Assembly: GCA_035533295.1 (NCBI GenBank) | Contig: DATLUA010000005.1 | Coordinates: 1 to 30,164 of the forward strand | Direction: 5' to 3' | Source: JAGWJU01 sp035533295 | Lineage (GTDB): Bacteria; Elusimicrobiota; Elusimicrobia; UBA1565; UBA9628 | DNA length: 30,164 bases | In this document: piece by piece, positions 22,453 to 29,658 of the stretch | Numbering within the stretch: the stretch's first letter is position 1 | Layout of the letters: each line of letters opens with the position of its first letter | Program-made: the position numbers and the translations under genes | Notes under the pieces: model-generated | What the model saw: only the letters and a program-made list of their open reading frames with translations | Told to the model about the DNA's origin: nothing | Databases searched by the model: none

Positions 22453-22535
22453 GGGGTTTCCTCCAAAATCGGTTTTCATCGCATTCTCATGGTAGCGCGG
22501 CCGCGGGCGACCTGAAATGGCAAGGCGCAATCCTC

Positions 22536-22541
22536 TATAAT
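22536..22541 (+). promoter_or_regulatory. -10 element of clc gene, leaderless arrangement
   Basis: Perfect TATAAT immediately followed by ATGCCCATG. Transcription seven bases on would start at the second ATG (22548), which argues for that start codon. No ribosome binding site is present. Confidence 0.55.
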
Positions 22542-22547
22542 ATGCCC

Positions 22548-23891
22548 ATGGCCACGGTGCCGCGCTTGCCGCCCAAGCGCCTTCTGTTCATCTCCGCCCT
22601 TTCGGTCGTTTTAGGCGGCGCGATGGCCTTCGGCGCGAAGCTCATCCTCTGGCTCATCGCGGTCATCACCAACCTGTCCTTCTTCGGCCGCTTTTCGAGC
22701 GCGCCCGCGACGGCCGTGGGCAACCACCTGGGTTTCTGGGTCATGCTCGTTCCGGTCATCGGCGCGGCGGCCGTGGGCCTGATGGCCCGCTACGGCAACC
22801 GCGGCATTCAGGGCCACGGCATTCCCGAGGCCATGGAGCAGGTGCTCTTCAACGAAAGCCGCATCTCGCCTTCGATCCTGATCTTGAAGCCTCTCTCGAC
22901 CGCGGTGGTCATCGGCACGGGCGGGCCTTTCGGCGCCGAGGGCGTGGTCATCGCGACCGGCGGCGCCCTGGGCTCCTTGGTGGGCCAGCGGCTCGCGATT
23001 TCTCCGGTCGAGCGCAAAATCCTCTTGGCCGCGGGCGCGGCGGCGGGGCTTTCGGCCACCTTCAACGCGCCCATCGCGGCGCTGCTTTTGGCGGTCGAGC
23101 TTCTGCTTTTCGAGTTCCATCCGCGCTCCCTGATCCCGGTCTCATTGGCCAGCGCCGCGGCCGCGGCGCTGCGCCAGAAAATCATCGGCTCGGGGCCGAT
23201 GTTCCCCATCCCGCCCCTGGCGGCCGCCTCGGGCGCGAGCTTCCTGTCCTACGCGGCCTTGGGGCTCTTCATGGGCCTTCTGGCGGTGGGCGTGGTGCAC
23301 GCGGTCGAGCGCGTCGAGCGATGGTTCGAGCATTTGCCCGTGAACTGGATGTGGAAGCCGGCGCTGGGCGCCTTGGCCATCGGGATTTTGGGCTTTTACG
23401 ATCCGCGGGTCTTCGGCCCGGGCTACGGCGTCATAGACGGCATTCTGGGCGCGGGGCTAAGCCCCACGGGCGCGGTCAAGATGGGGGGGCTAAAGCTCGC
23501 GGCCTGGATCGTGGGCGTGGCCAGCGCGACATCCTCGGGCACCTTGGCGCCGCTGCTCCTGGTGGGCGCGGGCGCGGGAACGGGCTTCGCGCGCATGCTG
23601 GCGCTCGTCTTCCACGGCGCGGTCATGGATCCGCGCCTGGCGGCCTTGGTTGGGTTGGCCGCGTTTTTCGGCGGCATGTCGGGGGCGTTCTTGGCCTCCA
23701 TGGCTCTGGTCATCGAAACCACCTGGCGCATCAACGCCTTCGCCCCGCTTTTGGCCGGCTGCGCCGCGTCGTATTTGATGGTGCGGCTCTTGTCCAACGA
23801 GAACATCATGACGCAGAAATTCGGCAAGCAGGGGCGGGAAGTCCCGGCCGGCTACGCCGCGGACGAGCCGGTGCACACGGAAGCGCGCTAA
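22548..23891 (+). CDS. ClC-family chloride channel / H+-anion antiporter
   Basis: Moves chloride, or another anion such as nitrate or fluoride, across the inner membrane. The 447-aa protein has about ten hydrophobic helices and the ClC selectivity motifs in order: GIQGHGIPE, then GTGGPFGAEGVVI with the Glu at the gating position, then ATFNAPIAALLLAVE, and GTLAPLLLVGAGAG late in the protein. There is no C-terminal CBS pair. The start is the ATG at 22548 (see the -10 element); an ATG six bases earlier is also in frame. The Crp/Fnr gene starts two bases after its stop, so the two form an operon next to nirK. Confidence 0.9.
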   Translation: MATVPRLPPKRLLFISALSVVLGGAMAFGAKLILWLIAVITNLSFFGRFSSAPATAVGNHLGFWVMLVPVIGAAAVGLMARYGNRGIQGHGIPEAMEQVLFNESRISPSILILKPLSTAVVIGTGGPFGAEGVVIATGGALGSLVGQRLAISPVERKILLAAGAAAGLSATFNAPIAALLLAVELLLFEFHPRSLIPVSLASAAAAALRQKIIGSGPMFPIPPLAAASGASFLSYAALGLFMGLLAVGVVHAVERVERWFEHLPVNWMWKPALGALAIGILGFYDPRVFGPGYGVIDGILGAGLSPTGAVKMGGLKLAAWIVGVASATSSGTLAPLLLVGAGAGTGFARMLALVFHGAVMDPRLAALVGLAAFFGGMSGAFLASMALVIETTWRINAFAPLLAGCAASYLMVRLLSNENIMTQKFGKQGREVPAGYAADEPVHTEAR

Positions 23892-23893
23892 GC

Positions 23894-24562
23894 GTGGATT
23901 TCTTCCTGGCCCGCCTGCCGGTCTTCAAGCGCTTGCCCGAGGGCGCTTTGGAGCGGCTCTCCCGGACTTTGGCGCTGCGCCGCTACGCCAAGGGCCAGGC
24001 GGTTTTCGCGGACGGCGACTTGCCGCGCGCGGTCTACCTGCTCAAGTCCGGTCTCGTCAAGGCGGTCAAGTACTCGCGGCGCGAGGAGCCGGTCGTCATG
24101 GAGATCATCGTCCCGGGCGGGCTCTTCGGCATGATCGCGGTGATGGACCGCAAGCCTTATCCCGTGAGCGCGGTGTGCATCCGCGACTCCGAGGCCTACG
24201 AGATCCCCGCGGACTTTTTCGAGGAGATCCTGAAGGCCCATCCGGATTTCTCCCGGGCGGTCTACGCCGAGGTGGGCGAGCACCTGCGGCAGTCCCACGC
24301 CCTGCGCGCCATGACGCGCGAGTCCGCCCCGCGGCGCATCGCCCACATTCTCCATCTTTTATCCCAAAGCATGGGCAAGGAACTTCCCTTGCGCCGCGAG
24401 GACGTCGCGGAGATGTCGGGCGTGACGCCCGAGACGGTCATTCGCGCGCTCGCGGAGTTCCGGCGCAAGAAGATGATCGCCTCGGGCTGGAAGCGGATCA
24501 CCGTGCTCAAACCCGAGAAGCTCAAGGAGCTGTACTCCGGATCTGACGGCCTGCCGGACTAA
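23894..24562 (+). CDS. Crp/Fnr-family transcriptional regulator
   Basis: A 222-aa regulator with an N-terminal cyclic-nucleotide-binding-like sensor fold (about residues 5-120; LPRAVYLLKSGLVKAVKYSR, GGLFGMIAVMDRKPYPVSAV), a dimerisation helix, and a winged helix (DVAEMSGVTPETVIRALAEF, about 165-205). The recognition helix keeps Glu and Arg in the E-T-x-x-R pattern of Crp/Fnr proteins but has Ile where Fnr has Ser. No N-terminal cysteine cluster is present, so it does not hold an Fnr-type 4Fe-4S centre. The start is GTG, two bases after the clc stop. Its place before nirK suggests a Dnr/NnrR-like role in sensing NO or anoxia, which is an inference. Confidence 0.88.
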   Translation: MDFFLARLPVFKRLPEGALERLSRTLALRRYAKGQAVFADGDLPRAVYLLKSGLVKAVKYSRREEPVVMEIIVPGGLFGMIAVMDRKPYPVSAVCIRDSEAYEIPADFFEEILKAHPDFSRAVYAEVGEHLRQSHALRAMTRESAPRRIAHILHLLSQSMGKELPLRREDVAEMSGVTPETVIRALAEFRRKKMIASGWKRITVLKPEKLKELYSGSDGLPD

Positions 24563-24581
24563 ATTTCAAAACCCTGATCCA

Positions 24582-24634
24582 GCGCAGGTTTTTCGTTTCC
24601 TCGGCGCGCTACCCTATGATTATGAGCCAGGAGG
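24582..24634 (+). promoter_or_regulatory. nirK promoter and ribosome binding site
   Basis: GCGCAGGTTTTT (24582-24593) lies upstream of TATGAT (24615-24620). The -35 position is poor, as expected for an activator-dependent promoter. AGGAGG (24629-24634) is seven bases before the ATG. The same 12-mer occurs in the scdA_N promoter at 28625. No standard Fnr palindrome is seen. Confidence 0.45.
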
Positions 24635-24641
24635 CCGGGAC

Positions 24642-25661
24642 ATGAAGGCCAGGAGAAGACTTGCGGCGGCGCTTTCGGCGCTGGCCGCGGCGGCGTTTTT
24701 GATTTCGGGCCGTGCGGCGCGGGCGGCCGAACCGGTGGAGAACGCGGTTTTGACCTACGCGCCGAACGTCCCGCCGAGGATTGCGCGGAGGCATGCGGCC
24801 GTGGTGCAGGCGGCGCTCGAGACTTCCGAGGTCGACGGCGCTTTGGCCCCCGGCTTCGCGGAGCCGACGATGTATCGCTTCTGGACCTTCAACGGGCACG
24901 TGCCGGGCCCTTTTATCCGGGTGCGCGAGGGCGACACCCTGGAACTGACCATCACGAACAGTTCAACCAGCGTCATGGCCCACAGCATCGACATGCACGC
25001 GGTCACGGGCCCGGGGGGCGGCTCGGCCATCACGCTGATCCAGCCGGGCGAGTCCAAGACCGCGCGCTTTAAGATGCTCCACGCCGGGCTCTTCATCTAC
25101 CACTGCGCGGCGCCGCCGGTGACCGACCACATCGCCAATGGCATGTACGGGCTCATCCTGGTCCAGCCCAAGAAGCCCTTGCCGCCCGCCGACAAGACGT
25201 TCTACGTGATGCAGAGCGAGTTCTACACCAAGCAGGGGCGCGACTACGAGGGGATGACGACCTACGATCGCCAAAAGGCCCTGGATGAATATCCGACCTA
25301 CGTGGTCTTCAACGGCAGCGTCGGCTCATTGACCGACGACAACGCCCTGCACGTCAAGACCGGCCAGCGCGTGCGCATCTACTTCGGCAACATCGGGCCG
25401 AACAAGGTCTCGTCCTTCCACATCATCGGCACCGTCATGGACAAGGTTTGGGACGAGGGCGGCATCGGTGGCCCGGTCCTGCGCAACATCCAAACCACTC
25501 TGGTGCCCGCGGGCGGGGCCGCCATTCTGGAGTTCACGCCCGAGGTCCCGGGGACATACACCATGATGGACCATTCCATCTTCCGCATGGAAAAGGGCGC
25601 TGTCGGCCAAATCGTCGTCAGCGGGCCCGCGCGGCCGGACATCTACGAGGAGGTCCGCTAG
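24642..25661 (+). CDS. nirK: Copper-containing nitrite reductase
   Basis: Reduces nitrite to nitric oxide in the periplasm. The 339-aa protein has a Sec signal peptide (about residues 1-29, ending AARAAE) and two cupredoxin domains. All copper ligands and catalytic residues can be placed. Type 1: H114, C155, H163, M168. Type 2: H119, H154, H311. Catalytic: D117 and H260. Their spacing matches the well-studied enzymes (for example HSIDMH, FIYHCAAPPV, SSFHIIG, MMDHSIF). There is no extra cytochrome or cupredoxin fusion. It is followed directly by a 12-helix membrane protein gene, and an NO-reductase of standard type is not in the window. Confidence 0.95.
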   Translation: MKARRRLAAALSALAAAAFLISGRAARAAEPVENAVLTYAPNVPPRIARRHAAVVQAALETSEVDGALAPGFAEPTMYRFWTFNGHVPGPFIRVREGDTLELTITNSSTSVMAHSIDMHAVTGPGGGSAITLIQPGESKTARFKMLHAGLFIYHCAAPPVTDHIANGMYGLILVQPKKPLPPADKTFYVMQSEFYTKQGRDYEGMTTYDRQKALDEYPTYVVFNGSVGSLTDDNALHVKTGQRVRIYFGNIGPNKVSSFHIIGTVMDKVWDEGGIGGPVLRNIQTTLVPAGGAAILEFTPEVPGTYTMMDHSIFRMEKGAVGQIVVSGPARPDIYEEVR

Positions 25662-25666
25662 GCGCG

Positions 25667-26974
25667 ATGGATTCTTCTTCCGCCCCGGCGGGCGGCGTGG
25701 CGCCGTTTCTGGCCAAAGCCCCGCCCATCTCCATCCCCATGCGGCACTTCGTCTTCGCCGCCTGCGCCTTCTGGATATTCGCCGCCGCGTTCGTGTTCGG
25801 TTCGGGCCGCTTTTTGGGCTTTGATTTCCAATCGATGTGGGTGCTGGGCTTGGTGCACACGCTGACTTTGGGCTGGATTACCATGAGCATCCTGGGCGCC
25901 ATGTGCCAACTGGCCCCGGTGCTTTGGGAGGTGTCCCTGCCGCATCCGCGCCTGGTCAAGTTCGCGTGGTGGTGCCTCGCCGTGGGCGCGGTCGGCATGG
26001 TCTGGCACCTTTGGGCCGGGCTGCAAAATTTCTGGATGCCGGCGGCGCTGGCCGTCGCGGGGGTGTTCTTGTACCTCTTCGTTTTTTGGAAGGCCATGGC
26101 GCGGGCCAAGAAGCTCGATTGGACCGGCAAGCACCTGGCCTTGTCCCTGGGCTACCTCTCCGTGGTGGTCGTGCTGGGGCTTCTCCTGGCCTACGATCGG
26201 GAGCGCGGCATCTTATTTTCCGATCCCCAGGGCGTCTTGATCGCGCACATCCACCTGGCCCTCGTCGGCTGGATGTCCTTGACCATCATGGGCGTCTCCT
26301 ACCGCCTGGTCTCGATGTTCACCTTGGCCCATCTGGACTCGAAGACGCCCGGGCGCCTGGCCCTGGCGCTGGTCAACGTCGGGCTCATCGGGCTCGCCGC
26401 GGACGCCTTGTTCTTCGGCCGTCTCGGACTCAAGTGGTGGGCGCTGGTCCTGGCTTTGGGCGGCGCGGCGTACCTCTACCAGATGCGGCGCATCTTCGCC
26501 GCCAGGAACCGCCGCATCGATCCGGCGTTGGCTTTTACCTTGCTGGCCCTTTTAGGCGGCGCGGCATGGGCGGCTTTGGGCCTGGGCTTGGCCTTCGGCT
26601 GGATTCGCGACAGCGACGGCGCGCGCATCGCCTACGTTTTCGCCGCCATCCTGGGCTGGGCCACGCCCTACATTCTGGGGCAAATCCACAAAATCGTGCC
26701 GTTTCTGGTCTGGCTGCACCTCTACAGTCCGCCCAACCGCTTCCCGGCCGACATGGCGCCGCCCAAGATGCAGGACTTGACCAGCGAAAAGATCGCGTGG
26801 CTTGAGCTCGCGGCCCTGGCCCCGGGCATTTACCTGGGCATCGCTGCTTTTTTGATCGAGTCCGAACCCATGATCCGCGCCAGCGCCTGGTTCCTGCTGG
26901 CCGCAGCGACGCTCTACCTCATCAATACCGGCTTGACGCTCAAGCACCTGCGCTGGAGCCCCTACCGGGGCTAG
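25667..26974 (+). CDS. Twelve-helix membrane protein related to oxidase subunit I / NnrS-like, next to nirK
   Basis: A 435-aa integral membrane protein with about twelve hydrophobic helices, the topology of heme-copper oxidase subunit I and NnrS proteins. Histidines lie inside or at the ends of helices: VHTLTLGWITMSILGAM (helix 2), VWHLWAG (helix 3), AHIHLALVGWMSL (helix 6), and GQIHKIVPFLVWLHLY (helix 10). The adjacent His pair and cross-linked Tyr region of a CuB site are not recognisable, so it is not a standard oxidase or NorB. The start is the ATG at 25667, five bases after the nirK stop, with GAGGAGG at the nirK 3' end as ribosome binding site. Co-transcription with nirK suggests a role with NO or its electron supply. 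Confidence 0.75.
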   Translation: MDSSSAPAGGVAPFLAKAPPISIPMRHFVFAACAFWIFAAAFVFGSGRFLGFDFQSMWVLGLVHTLTLGWITMSILGAMCQLAPVLWEVSLPHPRLVKFAWWCLAVGAVGMVWHLWAGLQNFWMPAALAVAGVFLYLFVFWKAMARAKKLDWTGKHLALSLGYLSVVVVLGLLLAYDRERGILFSDPQGVLIAHIHLALVGWMSLTIMGVSYRLVSMFTLAHLDSKTPGRLALALVNVGLIGLAADALFFGRLGLKWWALVLALGGAAYLYQMRRIFAARNRRIDPALAFTLLALLGGAAWAALGLGLAFGWIRDSDGARIAYVFAAILGWATPYILGQIHKIVPFLVWLHLYSPPNRFPADMAPPKMQDLTSEKIAWLELAALAPGIYLGIAAFLIESEPMIRASAWFLLAAATLYLINTGLTLKHLRWSPYRG

Positions 26975-26992
26975 CGCGCTCTTCGGCAGGGC

Positions 26993-27292
26993 TTAGAGGC
27001 GCAAGGCCCGCCGGCCTTCTTGGCTGATCATGGCCGGCGACCAGGGCGGATCCCAGACCGGCACGAGCGCGACTGAACGGCTCCCCGCGACGCCTTCCAA
27101 CGCTTGCTGCGCCATGGCGCCGATGGCCGCGCCCAAGGGACAGCCGCGGCTGGTCAGCGTATAAGCCACGCGCAGCTCCCGGTTCGACGCCTCGATGCCG
27201 TAGATGAGGCCCATGGAGACCACGTCCAGGCCCACCTCCGGATCGACGACCGTGCGCAGGGCGAAGAGAGCCGCCTGCTTGAGGTTATCCAT
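26993..27292 (-). CDS. DUF59/MIP18-family (SufT/PaaD-like) iron-sulfur assembly protein
   Basis: A 99-aa protein with the family blocks VVDPEVGLDVVSMGLIY near the N-terminus, TSRGCPLG with the conserved Cys51, and the C-terminal VWDPPWSPAMIS. Members help insert or mature iron-sulfur clusters. The start is the ATG at 27292, which overlaps the triple-DUF2249 gene by 8 nt; the frame is open further upstream but adds only shadow sequence. As the last gene of hemerythrin-DUF2249-DUF59, it fits a role in repairing clusters damaged by NO made by NirK. Confidence 0.88.
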   Translation of the reverse strand: MDNLKQAALFALRTVVDPEVGLDVVSMGLIYGIEASNRELRVAYTLTSRGCPLGAAIGAMAQQALEGVAGSRSVALVPVWDPPWSPAMISQEGRRALRL

Positions 27293-28100
27293 GCTTTCTC
27301 CAGATGCGGATGCAGAAACTGTTTTCCCCGAGCTGCGCGGTCTCGTGGGAGAATCCCGCGGCCTCAAGCTCCGCGTAGAGCGGCACGGGCTCGCGATGGT
27401 GGCTGACCTCGAGCACGTCTTCGCCCTTGAGGCTCTGGATTTCCTGCAAAATGCGGATCATGGGCTCGGGAGGCTCCAAGTCGCTGACGTCCAAGCGGAC
27501 CACGCGCCCCGGTCCCTGCATGGCGACCGTGCCGTCGTCTTGGCCGTCGTCCTCCTCGTGGCCGTGATGCGCGCCGCAGCTCGCGCGCCGCCGCTTGCGG
27601 AAATAGATTTTCCAGTCCTCATCGGAGAGGCGCTCGGCCCAGGCCTTGAACCCCTGCGCGCCGAGCACATGATAGAGCGGCTTGGGATCGAAGGTGGCGC
27701 GCACCACGAGCACCCCGCCCTCGGCGACTTTGGCGGCTTCGCCCAGGATGCGTCCCAAGGGCTCCTTGCCCGCGCGCAAATCCTCGCGCACGTCCAGGAG
27801 CGCGCCCGGGCTCTCGACGGCCCAATCGGGGCGCGGCTCGCCCGGAGCGGCGGCCGGCGCGGAGGCTTGGGCCACGCGCTCGATTAAGACCGCCCAGCGA
27901 TCGGGCCCGCTCTCGACGATGGTCCAGCGGAATTCTCCCGCGTGCTCGGCCTGGAACTGGTAATAGAGCGGCTTGGGATTGTGATCGTTGACCAGCTTTA
28001 TGGCGCCGCCCACGGGCAGCGCGTCCCAGGCCGCGAAGATTTTTGGATGTCTTTCGCGCGGGATCATCGCCCGCACGTCCATCAGCACTTCAGTTTTCAT
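27285..28100 (-). CDS. Protein with three tandem DUF2249 domains
   Basis: The 271-aa product contains three copies of the DUF2249 unit, at about residues 5-76, 100-170 and 199-268. Each starts with a DVR/DVS strand and carries a P-x-PLY motif (NPKPLYYQF, DPKPLYHVL, EPVPLYAEL). Single-domain DUF2249 proteins are common near denitrification and NO-response genes, and their function is unknown. Between copies two and three is a linker rich in possible metal ligands (CGAHHGHEEDDGQDDG, about 175-190). The start at 28100 overlaps the hemerythrin stop by 11 nt, and the stop overlaps the DUF59 gene. Confidence 0.82.
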   Translation of the reverse strand: MKTEVLMDVRAMIPRERHPKIFAAWDALPVGGAIKLVNDHNPKPLYYQFQAEHAGEFRWTIVESGPDRWAVLIERVAQASAPAAAPGEPRPDWAVESPGALLDVREDLRAGKEPLGRILGEAAKVAEGGVLVVRATFDPKPLYHVLGAQGFKAWAERLSDEDWKIYFRKRRRASCGAHHGHEEDDGQDDGTVAMQGPGRVVRLDVSDLEPPEPMIRILQEIQSLKGEDVLEVSHHREPVPLYAELEAAGFSHETAQLGENSFCIRIWRKHG

Positions 28101-28569
28101 GCGTTCCCTCCATGTTTTCAGAATTAGCCAATTTCTCGGCGGCCAGGAGGGCGTCTTGCGTCTCCAAAAGCGCCGCGCACGCGGGGTAGAGCACCTGCTC
28201 TTCCTTGGCGTTGTGGTGGCTTAAAAGTGGAAACAGGATTTTTTCGTGGCGCGCGGCCATCTCTAAATCGCCCCTTTCCAGCGCGGCAAGCGCGGCGGCC
28301 TTGTGCGCGCGGATATCCTTGTGCTCTTCGAGCATGACCCGGATGGGGCCGTTTTGCCATTGCTCGCCGCGCCGGGCCAAGGCCGGAAAGAGAATGTCCT
28401 CTTCGCACCGGATGTGGCGCTCCAGGCGGCGGTCGAACTCCTTGAAATCCGCCAGGCGCTCGGCGGCCGGCTTGAAGCGGCCGCCTAAAACCAGGGAATC
28501 GATTCCGCGGTGATCGCGCGCGAAACTCGCGAGCGCGTCTTGCGGGTCCTTCATTGTTGCGTCGGGCAT
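28090..28569 (-). CDS. Hemerythrin (HHE) domain protein
   Basis: A 159-aa four-helix-bundle protein likely to bind a di-iron centre. The expected ligands are present in order: H20, the H-x3-E pair H52/E56, H83 with H89 nearby, and the second H-x3-E pair H119/E123. The start at 28569 is fixed by GGAGGTGGAGAAC directly before the ATG; the longer open frame to 28614 has no such signal. It is divergent from the ScdA_N gene and leads a three-gene operon. Together with ScdA_N it resembles a split version of the RIC/YtfE repair protein, a protein linked to NO stress. Confidence 0.88.
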   Translation of the reverse strand: MPDATMKDPQDALASFARDHRGIDSLVLGGRFKPAAERLADFKEFDRRLERHIRCEEDILFPALARRGEQWQNGPIRVMLEEHKDIRAHKAAALAALERGDLEMAARHEKILFPLLSHHNAKEEQVLYPACAALLETQDALLAAEKLANSENMEGTHEN

Positions 28570-28624
28570 GTTCTCCACCTCCATATAGAGGATAGCAGCG
28601 GGCTTCGCGCCCAAACATGACGGG

Positions 28625-28678
28625 GCGCAGGTTTTTTAAAAAAAGCCCGGGCTATACTGAAGGGGAATTACAAGGAGG
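28625..28678 (+). promoter_or_regulatory. Promoter and ribosome binding site of the ScdA_N gene
   Basis: GCGCAGGTTTTT (28625-28636), shared with the nirK promoter, is part of a near-palindromic GGTTTTTTAAAAAAAGCC. TATACT (28653-28658) is the -10, and AAGGAGG (28672-28678) is six bases before the ATG. The site lies between divergent hemerythrin and ScdA_N genes and could control both. Confidence 0.5.
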
Positions 28679-28684
28679 CCGTTT

Positions 28685-28885
28685 ATGAAGCCCGAAGCCG
28701 CCGTCAATCTGTCATGGACCGTGAACGAAGTCGCGGAGCGCTATCCAAAAACTCGGGAGGTGCTTGCGCGCTACGGCCTGGACCTGTGCTGCGGCGGCGC
28801 GCATCCGCTGGAATTTGCGGCCCAAGCCCATGGAATCGACGCGCGGGAGCTTTCGCGCGAGCTAAACGCGTGCGTCCGGCCGTGA
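28685..28885 (+). CDS. Stand-alone ScdA_N (DUF542) domain protein
   Basis: A 66-aa protein matching the N-terminal domain of RIC/ScdA/YtfE iron-sulfur repair proteins: WTVNEVAERYPKTREVLARY followed by the conserved LDLCCGG with C35-C36, then a short helix with LEFAAQAHGID. In full-length RIC proteins this module is fused to a hemerythrin domain. Here the hemerythrin is a separate divergent gene. A strong ribosome binding site precedes the ATG. The stop TGA overlaps the ATG of the YwiC-like gene by one base. Confidence 0.88.
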   Translation: MKPEAAVNLSWTVNEVAERYPKTREVLARYGLDLCCGGAHPLEFAAQAHGIDARELSRELNACVRP

Positions 28886-29658
28886 TGCCGCGCGAGCACG
28901 GCTCGTGGGCGGTGCTCATCGCGCCCATCCTCGCCGGGCTCATCGCGGCCGGAGGAGGGCGGGCGACGCCGGTCGCTCTTCTGTGCCTGGCCGCGCTGGC
29001 GGCCTTCTTGTTCCGCCCGGCTCTGCAGGCTTTTTTGTCCGGGCCGCGAAGCGCGCGGGCGATCGCCCGTCCGGCGGCCCTGGGCGTGCTGGCCGCCGCG
29101 TGCGGGGCGGCCCTCGTATTTAAAGACCGGCTGTGGCGGCTTACGGCTTTCGCGGCCGCGGCGGCGCTGATGATGGGGCTAAGCCTTTACTTGGCCCGCA
29201 AGCGCCGCGCCATGAGCTGGGAAAACGAGGTCGCCGGCATCCTGGTCCTCTCTCTGGGCGCGCCCGCGGCCTTTTACGCGGCGCGGGGAACCCTGCCGTT
29301 TGCGGCTTGGGCGGCGTGGGCCGTGTGCGCGCTCTACTTCGTCGGCCCGGTCTTCTTCGTCAAGCTCGCCGTCTTGCAGCACCGCGCGGCCGCAAATCCC
29401 GCCGACACCGCCGCCTTGGAGCGGATGCGGCGCGCGGGCACGGCGTATCATGCGGGCGCGCTTTCCGCGGTTTCGGCTGCAGCGTGGGCGGGCTGGCTGA
29501 CGCCCTTGGCGGCTGTGCCCTTCGCGGCCGCCCTGCACAAGATGTGGCGGCGCGGTCTGCGGGGCCCGGGCAAGACGGATTTCAAGCGCCTAGGCTGGGC
29601 CGAGGTCGGCTATTCCTGCGTTTTCGTCTTGGCCTTGGCCGCGGGCCGTTTTTTCTGA
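28885..29658 (+). CDS. YwiC-like family membrane protein
   Basis: A 257-aa membrane protein with about seven or eight hydrophobic helices. The N-terminal signature MPREHGSWAVLIAPILAGL is typical of YwiC-like proteins, which in Bacillus lie near nitrate-respiration genes. Conserved charged positions inside the membrane region (SWENEVAG, FVKLAVLQHR) are reminiscent of prenyltransferase-like helices, but this is not enough to name an activity. The start is the ATG in TGATG coupled to the ScdA_N gene. The 3' end overlaps the DUF488 gene on the other strand by 49 nt. Confidence 0.82.
   Translation: MPREHGSWAVLIAPILAGLIAAGGGRATPVALLCLAALAAFLFRPALQAFLSGPRSARAIARPAALGVLAAACGAALVFKDRLWRLTAFAAAAALMMGLSLYLARKRRAMSWENEVAGILVLSLGAPAAFYAARGTLPFAAWAAWAVCALYFVGPVFFVKLAVLQHRAAANPADTAALERMRRAGTAYHAGALSAVSAAAWAGWLTPLAAVPFAAALHKMWRRGLRGPGKTDFKRLGWAEVGYSCVFVLALAAGRFF

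Noticed and set aside
24563..24641. Classical Fnr/Dnr palindrome (TTGAT-N4-ATCAA) in front of nirK
   Set aside because: Only fragments such as TTTCAAAACCCTGAT are present and they do not form the required inverted repeat.
25667..26974. Call of the nirK-linked membrane protein as NorB or cbb3 subunit I
   Set aside because: The histidine pair and other CuB-site motifs of those enzymes are not visible, so only a distant relationship is stated.
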